Assembly (NCBI GenBank): GCA_016840645.1
Contig: JAEORY010000280.1
Location: 1 to 5,754 of the forward strand
Source of the DNA: Candidatus Borrarchaeota archaeon
Lineage (GTDB): Archaea > Asgardarchaeota > Sifarchaeia > Borrarchaeales > Borrarchaeaceae
Length of the DNA stretch: 5,754 nt
Direction of reading: 5' to 3'
Shown: positions 1 to 5,011 of the stretch, in pieces
Layout: every line of letters starts with the position of its first letter
Position numbering within the stretch: the first letter of the stretch is position 1
The notes under the pieces: generated by a model
Database searches by the model: none
Seen by the model: only the letters and a program-made list of their open reading frames with translations
Told to the model about the DNA's origin: nothing
Position numbers and translations under genes: made by a program

Positions 1-314
1 ATGGTTAAATTACGCCGTAGATAAACAACATTAGGTTCTGGCACGGGTTGTTGGTATGTTTGTCTCGGAAGTGGCTGAGGACGAGGTGGAGCTTGTGGGG
101 GCTGGGCAATCTGTGGAGGAGGCGTCGGATTTGATTGTGGCTGCATACCACGAGCTGCAATTGCTTGCTGAATCGCAAGATCTCGTGCGCGTGCCTTCAA
201 TGCTTCAATGTTTTCAGGATTAAACATAGGTTCTTGAAGGCTCTGTTCATATTGTGGCAGCTCTTGTGCCTGAGCAGGAGTGCTGGAAGGGATTTTTTCT
301 TGCATACTAGACAT
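1..314 (-). CDS. Pro/Gln-rich phage protein, N-terminal part (runs off left edge)
   Basis: An ATG at 314 on the minus strand opens a frame that stays open for 104 codons to the window edge, so only the N-terminus is present. Residues 1-30 are polar and Gln/Glu-rich. Residues 32-57 (FNPENIEALKARARDLAIQQ and following) look like an amphipathic helix. Residues 58-93 form a Pro/Gln-rich linker with runs such as PTPPPQIAQPPQAPPRPQP. The visible part ends with VVYLRRNLT, which may begin a folded or membrane region beyond the window. The gene is divergent from the HTH gene at 358 with 43 nt between the two starts. The ribosome-binding site is weak (GAAG a few bases upstream). I do not recognise the family. 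A virion or membrane-associated role is possible but not shown. That the frame is coding is supported by its length, composition and divergent arrangement. Confidence 0.72.
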   Translation of the reverse strand, partial: MSSMQEKIPSSTPAQAQELPQYEQSLQEPMFNPENIEALKARARDLAIQQAIAARGMQPQSNPTPPPQIAQPPQAPPRPQPLPRQTYQQPVPEPNVVYLRRNLT

Positions 315-357
315 TTACTTCGTGTATAGATTAGCATTATTAAAAATAAAAAGCGAT
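315..357. promoter_or_regulatory. Short divergent intergenic region, candidate promoter/operator
   Basis: These 43 AT-rich bases separate two divergent start codons (314 minus, 358 plus), so transcription in at least one direction probably starts here or just inside the neighbouring gene. On the plus strand TATTAA lies near 338-343 with a poor TTTACT match about 18 nt upstream. This is too weak to call a sigma-70 promoter. No clear inverted repeat was seen. The HTH protein encoded next door is a natural candidate to bind here, which is inference only. Confidence 0.3.
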
Positions 358-795
358 ATGTCAGATGAAATCTCGCGCTGCCTTAAAAAAATCGGAACTG
401 AGCTTGAAAATGTAAACAAAGCATTAAATAGTATTTGGCATAGCCGTTACCAAAACGGAGAGACTGATGTACTAGATCCAAGATGCCACGCCGATGAGTA
501 CATCACACTTGAAATATGTGCTAAGAGATTACACGTAACTCCACAAACTATAAGGAATTGGATAAAGATAGGCATGCACAACGAAAATAAAGGATGGAAA
601 TCAGGTATTCATTATGTCAACGTTGCCGGAGACGCAAAGCTTAAAGGATATTTGAGAATTCCCTGGAACAACCTTGTGCAAACTTTTGCAAAAAACCCTG
701 TAGAAAAACAAATTCTCCATAAGGGCATCGGAGGCCGAGAGCTTTATAAAGATATTCCTAAACCTGACGATGATGTTGATCATCCAAAATTATGA
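358..795 (+). CDS. Helix-turn-helix DNA-binding protein, MerR/excisionase-like
   Basis: A 145-residue protein. An upstream start at 280 would extend it by 26 hydrophobic residues and overlap the divergent gene, so the ATG at 358 (MSDEISR) is preferred, although its ribosome-binding site is weak. Residues 48-71 (YITLEICAKRLHVTPQTI and on) read as a winged helix-turn-helix of the HTH_17/MerR type: a first helix ending in AKRLHV, a turn, then a TPQTIRNWI recognition helix. The following GW(K)xGxHY...LRIPWNNLVQ segment (79-108) resembles the wing and IP motif common in phage excisionase-like proteins. Residues 1-30 may form a short helix. The C-terminus is acidic (PDDDVD). It is the first gene of a plus-strand cassette and overlaps the next gene by 4 nt (ATGA). 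Likely roles are a regulator or a recombination directionality factor; no integrase is visible in the window. Confidence 0.78.
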   Translation: MSDEISRCLKKIGTELENVNKALNSIWHSRYQNGETDVLDPRCHADEYITLEICAKRLHVTPQTIRNWIKIGMHNENKGWKSGIHYVNVAGDAKLKGYLRIPWNNLVQTFAKNPVEKQILHKGIGGRELYKDIPKPDDDVDHPKL

Positions 796-1247
796 GCTAT
801 AGATTTTACGGATTCGATATAGACGAGGTTACTGTAGAAAACTATGCAGAGGTGCTGCCTAAATCGTTAGCACGTCAAATAGAAATTTTCTTACCGCCTG
901 AGGGGTCTTTCGCTACGCCCGAGCTCAAGAGATATCTAGAAATTTTAAAAAATTATGAAGAAGAGGATGAGAGTTCAAGTATGACATTGGCAAACAGGTT
1001 GCGCATAGCATTTAGAGATTTAGAGCCCGATACAATTTGTGGGAAATTCCCAAAAGCAGAGCTGCCTCTTAAGCGAAGACTGAGATGTGTTGCAGAGTAT
1101 TTGATTAGATCCTCTGAATTTAAAAAACTTAAAGATGAAAATGGTAAACTCATCAAGAGAAAAGGAGTCTTGGGAAAAATGGTGGTTATCTACCAGCCTC
1201 AAACTAAACTCCTCGATTCATTACGTCGTCAAGGTTTAATCCAATGA
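792..1247 (+). CDS. Hypothetical protein, second gene of the ATGA-coupled cassette
   Basis: A 151-residue protein starting at the ATG that overlaps the stop of the HTH gene (ATGA at 792-795), so translational coupling is likely. I do not recognise the family. The N-terminus (MSYRFYGFDIDEVTVENYAE) looks like a compact globular start. A Lys/Glu-rich helical stretch covers residues 44-60 and includes EEEDESSS. Residues 66-76 (ANRLRIAFRDL) and 92-125 are basic (KRRLRC, then KKLKDENGKLIKRKG). The C-terminus ends in LLDSLRRQGLIQ. The basic second half with predicted helices would fit nucleic-acid or protein binding, but no catalytic motif is visible. It shares a probable transcript with HTH, Dam-like and dCTP deaminase genes, which points to DNA metabolism or its control. 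Codon use is AT-rich, like its neighbours. Confidence 0.75.
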   Translation: MSYRFYGFDIDEVTVENYAEVLPKSLARQIEIFLPPEGSFATPELKRYLEILKNYEEEDESSSMTLANRLRIAFRDLEPDTICGKFPKAELPLKRRLRCVAEYLIRSSEFKKLKDENGKLIKRKGVLGKMVVIYQPQTKLLDSLRRQGLIQ

Positions 1248-1648
1248 ACAGAAGGGAAAAACTTTTACTTAGTATTTTAGGCAAAGAGCCTGATCTTACT
1301 AAGACGAGGATGTTGGACACAACAGTAAAGATAATTCTTGCTGATTTGGGAAAACAATATGTAAAATTCTGGGAGCTTGAAGGTCCCGGCGTGATGTGCT
1401 TTCAGCCTAACCAAGAGCGTTCGATGTTTTATATGACACTTAAAGAAGTTCATTCAGCAGAAGAAAGCTGTGAACGTGATGACAACGGTGAACTAGCGGA
1501 AACTTTTCGTAAAATTTTAGAGGCAGCACAAAAGATTGATCCTACTGAAAAAGCTGCTTATGTAATTAACGATACAAACGGAATTCGTTATTTTGAAATT
1601 TGTTATAACACTACTAGTGAAAATTCTCTGGAAGACGTTGTTCAATGA
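1244..1648 (+). CDS. Hypothetical protein, third gene of the ATGA-coupled cassette
   Basis: A 134-residue protein. The start ATG overlaps the previous stop (ATGA at 1244-1247) and its own stop overlaps the next start in the same way at 1645-1648. Residues 1-40 form a basic helical region (MNRREKLLLSILGKEPDLTK). Residues 41-66 look like beta strands (YVKFWELEGPGVMCF, then SMFYMTL). Residues 67-100 are an acidic helical region, and a last strand pair occupies YVINDTNGIRYFEICYN. There are no membrane segments or recognisable catalytic motifs, and I cannot name the family. Its place between an unknown basic protein and a Dam-like protein suggests a fixed functional module, but this is inferred from context only. 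Confidence 0.75.
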   Translation: MNRREKLLLSILGKEPDLTKTRMLDTTVKIILADLGKQYVKFWELEGPGVMCFQPNQERSMFYMTLKEVHSAEESCERDDNGELAETFRKILEAAQKIDPTEKAAYVINDTNGIRYFEICYNTTSENSLEDVVQ

Positions 1649-2226
1649 GACCTTTTGTAGAGAACGAAGATTTTGAATTGATATCAAACTATGACCTAGT
1701 GCAAAGTGCCCATGCATTATTGGGTGGTATTGACTTAGATGTAGCCAGCTCAGATAAGGCAAACTGTTATGTTTGTGCTGATTCGTACTACACACCATCA
1801 ATGGATGGTTTAAATGAACAGCCATGGTCAGATAGTATTTATTTATTTCCTCCCGGAGGCACTTACTTTTGGCAGCATAAAATGCAGCGTTGGAAAAAAA
1901 CACGCTCTGCATCAGTAACCCTTGCTTCGTCGCAAGCTGTATGGTTTAGACGAATGCATCGTGAATGGATGAAAGGAAATATAAGACAAGGGCTATTCAT
2001 GACCAATCATTCTGACATGATTCGTTACGACCAACGTATATTCGATTTTCCAATGTGTGTTTTGAAACATTGTCCGGTCATGATCAAAAACACGAGCCAA
2101 GGAGTAGATGAAAGAAAGCAGACTTCAACGACCATAATCGTTTATATGCCTCCTCACGGCGTGAATACAAAAAACATCGAAAAATTTATCGACATTTATT
2201 CTGAAAAGGGCAGAGTTATTTGCTAG
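1645..2226 (+). CDS. Dam-family (phage N6-adenine methyltransferase-like) protein with altered catalytic motif
   Basis: A 193-residue protein starting at the ATG overlapping the previous stop (ATGA). Residues 16-59 strongly resemble the start of phage Dam methyltransferases (Pfam family Dam, PF05869). In that family, a segment of the type 'evLGGIDLDpASs..AN....A..y.t..dDGL' is followed by W and then the catalytic (D/N)PPY. Here HALLGGIDLDVASSDKAN is followed by ADSYYTPSMDGLNEQPW and then YLFPPGG at 66-72. The aromatic/acidic tetrapeptide is therefore FPPG rather than (D/N)PPY. The later region (ASSQAVWFRRMHREW, 94-108, and FDFPMCVLKHCPVMI) corresponds to the family's WF and pro-rich strand segments. 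Family members transfer a methyl group from SAM to adenine N6. With the key Asp/Asn and Tyr absent, activity is doubtful, and the protein may bind DNA or do something else. It lies 26 nt upstream of the dCTP deaminase start. Confidence 0.74.
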   Translation: MRPFVENEDFELISNYDLVQSAHALLGGIDLDVASSDKANCYVCADSYYTPSMDGLNEQPWSDSIYLFPPGGTYFWQHKMQRWKKTRSASVTLASSQAVWFRRMHREWMKGNIRQGLFMTNHSDMIRYDQRIFDFPMCVLKHCPVMIKNTSQGVDERKQTSTTIIVYMPPHGVNTKNIEKFIDIYSEKGRVIC

Positions 2227-2252
2227 GCTTTTCTTTAAGCAATACACAGAAT

Positions 2253-2840
2253 ATGACGCTGTTAGCAGACTTTCAAATTCGCGATCTGGCGAAACAAAAT
2301 AAAATGATCGAACCCTTTGTCGATCATGTGGTGAAAGAGGAAGAAGGTAACAAAATCCTTAGCTATGGACTAGGTTCCTACGGCTATGATATTCGTCTCG
2401 ATAGTAAAGAGTGTTTCTTATTTGGGGGTCTTCAAGCAGGTGTTTGCGACCCGAAAGATTTTGATGAGTCTATTCTAAAACCCTTGGATCTTCACGTAGA
2501 TGAAAAGGGTAAATTTTTTATCTTACCTCCTTACGGTTATTGCCTTGGTGTTGCAAAAGAAAGGCTTAAGCTTCCAAGAGATGTGACAGTAGTTGCAGTA
2601 GGTAACTCAACTTACGCTCGTTCAGGAATACTGGTTAACATCACACCAGCTGAGGCTTGCTGGGAAGGTTATCTTACTTTAGAAATCAGTAATTGCACTG
2701 GGCTTTTTAATAGGATTTATGCAGATGAAGGTATTACACAATTGCTATTTATGTCTGGTGAACCTTGTTTTGTAAGTTATCAGGATAGAAAAGGTAAGTA
2801 TCAAGCACAACCTCATCAAGTTGTATTCTCTAAAGTTTAG
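2253..2840 (+). CDS. dcd: dCTP deaminase
   Basis: A 195-residue protein that aligns along its whole length with bacterial dCTP deaminases (about 190 residues), homotrimeric cytosolic enzymes converting dCTP to dUTP for dTTP synthesis. Visible landmarks: KMIEPF (17-22), ISYGLGSYGYDIR (36-48), the GNSTYARSG loop (117-125) with the conserved Ser and Arg, WEGYLTLEISN (137-147) with the general-base Glu144, IYADEGITQLLF (155-166), and the YQDRKGKYQ signature (176-184). The ATG at 2253 puts the N-terminus exactly in register with the family (MTLLADFQIRDL). A TTG at 2220 with an upstream AAAGGG would add 11 residues and is a possible alternative. Asn118 sits where relatives usually have a basic residue, and ACWEG replaces the usual (D/E)PxWEG. 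Its stop codon overlaps the stop of the convergent gene. Phages carry this enzyme to raise the pyrimidine dNTP supply. Confidence 0.95.
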   Translation: MTLLADFQIRDLAKQNKMIEPFVDHVVKEEEGNKILSYGLGSYGYDIRLDSKECFLFGGLQAGVCDPKDFDESILKPLDLHVDEKGKFFILPPYGYCLGVAKERLKLPRDVTVVAVGNSTYARSGILVNITPAEACWEGYLTLEISNCTGLFNRIYADEGITQLLFMSGEPCFVSYQDRKGKYQAQPHQVVFSKV

Positions 2841-3184
2841 AATCCATAAAACCGTCCAAAACGGAATGATGGTTTCTTGCTTACCATCATTCCACCTGCG
2901 CCTGGTTTTCCATAGTTGCGTCCACGGAGGCTCGGCAGCTCAGTACCATTTACCGTGAATTTACCGATTGGTATGCGTGAATCAAGGTTTGGTTCGTCGT
3001 AGTTACGTAGTTTTCGGTATTCACCAGCAGCTTTCGCACTTGCTACTCTTCTTCTATTTCTATCTTCAACCACCTCAGGATTAGACCTTTGTTGAAAAGC
3101 TCTTCTCGCAGCGTTATTTAGGCGGCGATCATCACCTTCGAGAAAGCGTGCATCTGCTGAATAAGTAGATTGTATTCTTGTCAA
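2837..3184 (-). CDS. Small basic hypothetical protein
   Basis: A 115-residue Arg-rich protein. The only usable start is TTG at 3184, because an in-frame TAG lies two codons upstream and the next methionines are near the C-terminus. Residues 1-55 are helical and highly charged (DDRRLNNAARRAFQQRS, then EDRNRRRVASAKAAGEYRKL). Residues 60-85 look like a small beta unit (DSRIPIGKFTVNGTELPSL). The tail is Gly/Lys/Phe-rich (PGAGGMMVSKKPSFRFGRFYGF). I do not recognise the family. The strong positive charge would suit nucleic-acid or capsid-interior binding, which is speculation. The gene runs convergent to dcd with the two stops sharing TTAG at 2837-2840, and divergent from the gene at 3237. A minus-strand TATAAT about 24 nt upstream could serve as its -10 element. 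Confidence 0.65.
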   Translation of the reverse strand: MTRIQSTYSADARFLEGDDRRLNNAARRAFQQRSNPEVVEDRNRRRVASAKAAGEYRKLRNYDEPNLDSRIPIGKFTVNGTELPSLRGRNYGKPGAGGMMVSKKPSFRFGRFYGF

Positions 3185-3207
3185 GGTCTAAATTACTGCC
3201 TGTTAAT

Positions 3208-3213
3208 ATTATA
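3208..3213 (-). promoter_or_regulatory. Candidate -10 element for the basic protein gene
   Basis: Read on the minus strand this is a perfect TATAAT, placed about 24 nt upstream of the TTG at 3184 in the 52-nt divergent spacer (3185-3236). No convincing -35 hexamer is seen at 16-18 nt, and the region is AT-rich, so chance is a real alternative. The plus strand of the same site reads TATTATAAAAGG and could equally serve the gene at 3237. Confidence 0.3.
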
Positions 3214-3236
3214 AAAGGACATAATCAAAGAATAGA

Positions 3237-3731
3237 ATGTACGACGTAGCTACGAGTTTCCTCGAGAACTTTGCGGGAAGTAATCCTTACGTAAGAAGGT
3301 GCGTTACAGGTTGTGATACTAATGGTCAACTTCTTGATAATTACTATTCAGACGTTCCGATGTATGATCAATACAACAACGGAATTTCAACATGCGAACA
3401 AGGATACAACAGGGAGAATCTGGGGCTAACGGGGAACAACCAACCTGTCTTGATGTCTCCGGAAGCAATGGCAGATCAACAAGTGGCTCGGATGCCTGGA
3501 AGTCAAGCCTCAGTGGACAGGGGCTTTTACATCGGGAAGGAGATGGCTCCAGTGATACCAGGACAAGCTCCGGGGGCGAGGCCCGGTCTAACCGGTTACA
3601 TACCGAGCATGGAGGAAGCTCTGGCGGCGGGAGCAACCAACGGAGTTACAGGCTCATTGATGATGGTGGAGATGGGTCCGGACGAGCAGATGATGCAGGA
3701 GTCAATGAAACGTCGTGGTTTGATCCGGTAG
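3237..3731 (+). CDS. Hypothetical protein overlapping the DUF3310 frame
   Basis: A 164-residue protein. The ATG at 3237 follows AAAAGGA at 3213-3219, which is somewhat far (17 nt) for a ribosome-binding site. Residues 1-45 look like a normal soluble protein start with three cysteines in the first 60 residues (RRCVTGCD, ISTCEQ). From about residue 75 the sequence becomes Gly/Pro/Ala/Met-rich (PVIPGQAPGARPGLTGYIPS, then MMVEMGPDEQMMQES). It ends in MKRRGLIR. I do not recognise the family. The last 340 nt are also open in the -1 frame that leads into the DUF3310 domain, and this stretch is clearly richer in G and C than the rest of the window. Either both frames are translated or one is a passive shadow. 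The 3237-3391 part is not shared with the DUF3310 frame and supports this reading as the genuine gene. Confidence 0.62.
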   Translation: MYDVATSFLENFAGSNPYVRRCVTGCDTNGQLLDNYYSDVPMYDQYNNGISTCEQGYNRENLGLTGNNQPVLMSPEAMADQQVARMPGSQASVDRGFYIGKEMAPVIPGQAPGARPGLTGYIPSMEEALAAGATNGVTGSLMMVEMGPDEQMMQESMKRRGLIR

Positions 3732-3991
3732 AAACTGACTGTCCTGGAGGAATATGCAGTGTTCCTTGGTCAACTAAAGATTCTATCGACAATGTAAACC
3801 ATCCTCCGCATTATACAAATGCTTCAGGAATCGAATGCATTGAATCAATTGAAGCTCAGCTTACTGAAGAAGAATATAGAGGTTACCTGAAAGGTAATAT
3901 TGCGAAATATATATGGAGAGAGAGGCATAAAGGGGGAGTTGAGTCTTTAAAGAAAGCAAACTGGTACTTGCAAAGACTCATTGAAATTTAA
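3392..3991 (+). CDS. DUF3310-domain protein with a long N-terminal region overlapping the upstream gene
   Basis: A 199-residue frame. Residues 134-199 match the phage DUF3310 domain (PF11753): VNHPPHYT, GIECIESIEAQLTEEEY, then LKGNIAKYIWRERHKGG and LKKANWYLQRLIE. The domain is common in phage genomes, is sometimes labelled nucleotide kinase-like, and has no settled function. The start is the puzzle. ATG 3392 is the only ATG, GTG or TTG in the frame, a TGA lies upstream at 3365-3367, and GGA at 3381-3383 gives plausible spacing (8 nt). Using this start places 112 Ser/Gly-rich residues in the -1 frame of the upstream gene. Residues 104-133 (VNETSWFDPVETDCPGGIC and on) look more natural and straddle the upstream stop. 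Alternatives are a rare ATT/ATA start, a -1 frameshift from the upstream gene, or an indel error. The DUF3310 call is firm; the true N-terminus is not. Confidence 0.8.
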   Translation: MRTRIQQGESGANGEQPTCLDVSGSNGRSTSGSDAWKSSLSGQGLLHREGDGSSDTRTSSGGEARSNRLHTEHGGSSGGGSNQRSYRLIDDGGDGSGRADDAGVNETSWFDPVETDCPGGICSVPWSTKDSIDNVNHPPHYTNASGIECIESIEAQLTEEEYRGYLKGNIAKYIWRERHKGGVESLKKANWYLQRLIEI

Positions 3992-3997
3992 ATTAAA

Positions 3998-4291
3998 TCA
4001 TAAAAAACTTTTAGTGTCTTCATCATCCTCGTCTAACTCATCCTGGATGATGTAAGTAGTCAGCTCTGAAAGCTCAATATCAGTAGGAATGTCGAATTGA
4101 ATATCGACCTGCTCTTCTGCCATTAAAGCTTTCAGGGCATTCCACTCCATTAAACGTTGATGGTATAGGTTAAGCAATGCGATGATTAGCTCCTCTCGGT
4201 CTAAGGATTGTGCGTGTACTTCTGCTTTACGCATTGCGAATTGCATCTCCAAAGGAAGATGAAACTCTTTAGTCTCAGAACTATTTTCCAT
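3998..4291 (-). CDS. NblA-like phycobilisome-degradation protein
   Basis: A 97-residue protein starting at an ATG with a strong ribosome-binding site (AGGAG, 5 nt spacing). Residues 11-58 match the NblA/ycf18 pattern. HLPLEMQFAMRK corresponds to the family's L(S/P)xExxFxLxK start, and LDREELIIALLNLYHQRLM followed by NALKALM corresponds to 'xSRExLxxLxxxLxRQxMxxxNxxKxLx'. NblA forms small helical dimers that tether phycobilisomes to the Clp protease so that the antenna is degraded; some cyanophages carry it. Typical NblA is about 55-65 residues. Here a 38-residue tail follows, ending in the very acidic DELDEDDEDTKSFL. The gene lies 24 nt downstream of the endolysin gene on the same strand, so expression is probably late. 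Its stop is 6 nt from the convergent DUF3310 stop. The protein is short, so a generic helical pair remains possible. Confidence 0.55.
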   Translation of the reverse strand: MENSSETKEFHLPLEMQFAMRKAEVHAQSLDREELIIALLNLYHQRLMEWNALKALMAEEQVDIQFDIPTDIELSELTTYIIQDELDEDDEDTKSFL

Positions 4292-4300
4292 GTAACTCCT
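4286..4300 (-). promoter_or_regulatory. Strong Shine-Dalgarno site of the NblA-like gene
   Basis: On the minus strand AGGAG is followed by TTAC and the ATG at 4291. This is the clearest ribosome-binding site in the window; most other genes here rely on weak sites or stop/start coupling. It suggests efficient translation independent of the endolysin gene upstream. Confidence 0.6.
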
Positions 4301-4315
4301 GCACTTTTCTTAATT

Positions 4316-4978
4316 TTACTCTAAAGCATAAAAGACATTCTCAATATCTTGGTGAAAAGGGAAAAAATGTTTAGTCCCTAATTCGAATTCATTTGCAAAT
4401 TCGGATAAGACATAAGGATTTACACTTTGTTCAAATTTTCTAATAGCGTTGACTTGCGCAAGAGATGCCTCGTATTCTCTAAAAGCTTTTAATAAAATGT
4501 CAGGAGCTTTACAAAGGTAGCGCTCACAATTACTTAAAAATAAATCAGCTTCTTCACGTCTTCTCTCTAGTAATCCTCCGATTACTTTATGCTCTGCATC
4601 AAAGATCCAACGGTTAAATTCATGTACAACTTCAGAAAAATCTTCTCTCTCAATGGCGTCAACAATTGAGCTATATAAAAACGCATCCCATCCTACTGAA
4701 TGTATAAAAGAAAGCAACGCATTATGCATACAAGAATCAATATCTAAATTAAGAGATTGAACTTGACCATCAATTACATCTAATTCTGAAAGCAAATACT
4801 CAAGAGCTTTTTTCTTAGAAACAAGATGTCCTTTTAGGACTGGTGATCCGTCTGGATAAAACTCAGAGCCATAACCAATCGTATAAGGAGCTGCTCCTGT
4901 TAAAGGATCAGGACATGCACGCTCATTAAAACCTTCGTACTTTTTTACAATACAAATAGCGGACGAAAAATCGTGCAT
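4316..4978 (-). CDS. Endolysin, GH24 phage lysozyme with C-terminal extension
   Basis: A 220-residue enzyme predicted to cut the MurNAc-GlcNAc bond of host peptidoglycan at lysis. Numbered from the ATG at 4978, KKYEGF carries catalytic Glu15, CPDP gives Asp24 exactly nine residues later as in T4 lysozyme, and PYTIGYG supplies Thr33. The Asp-Thr spacing is three residues longer than in T4, as in the PDPxTGxxPxTIGYG subgroup. GGLLERRREEADLF (134-147) is the usual C-terminal GH24 motif. About 73 residues follow the domain (from SNCERYLCKAP on), with helical, Glu/Phe-rich character and no family I recognise. There is no signal peptide or signal-anchor, so a holin elsewhere would be expected. A GTG at 4987 is an alternative start adding three residues. 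It lies between a 37-residue basic gene and the NblA-like gene, on the same strand. Confidence 0.9.
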   Translation of the reverse strand: MHDFSSAICIVKKYEGFNERACPDPLTGAAPYTIGYGSEFYPDGSPVLKGHLVSKKKALEYLLSELDVIDGQVQSLNLDIDSCMHNALLSFIHSVGWDAFLYSSIVDAIEREDFSEVVHEFNRWIFDAEHKVIGGLLERRREEADLFLSNCERYLCKAPDILLKAFREYEASLAQVNAIRKFEQSVNPYVLSEFANEFELGTKHFFPFHQDIENVFYALE

Positions 4979-5011
4979 GATAAACACAAATCTCAGCCAA
5001 TTATAAACTAT

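Noticed and set aside
135..329. Plus-strand 64-residue frame opposite the left-edge gene
   Set aside because: Cys/Leu-rich composition typical of an antisense shadow; it overlaps the well-supported minus-strand gene at 1-314 and the start of the HTH gene's spacer.
280..357. 26-residue N-terminal extension of the HTH protein
   Set aside because: It would overlap the divergent gene and adds a hydrophobic stretch unlike the rest of the protein; the ATG at 358 gives a typical regulator N-terminus.
1517..1912. Minus-strand 131-residue frame
   Set aside because: It lies antisense to the Dam-like gene and the end of the preceding gene, both firmly supported by the ATGA chain, and its product is Cys/His/Ser-rich without recognisable features.
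3179..3184. TTGACA on the minus strand as a -35 box
   Set aside because: It coincides with the TTG start and second codon of the gene at 2837-3184, and no fitting -10 follows inside the gene; it is most likely a coincidence.
3319..3636. Minus-strand 105-residue frame
   Set aside because: Pro/Ser/Leu-rich antisense shadow of the GC-rich overlap region; no start context or neighbours on that strand support it.
3237..3731. Classical -1 ribosomal frameshift joining the first frame to DUF3310
   Set aside because: No X XXY YYZ slippery heptamer was found in the correct phase near the end of the first frame, so it is not listed as a feature; the possibility stays open in the findings.
3989..4015. 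Bidirectional terminator between DUF3310 and NblA-like genes
   Set aside because: Only 6 nt separate the stops and no stem was found; the AT-rich run alone is not evidence.
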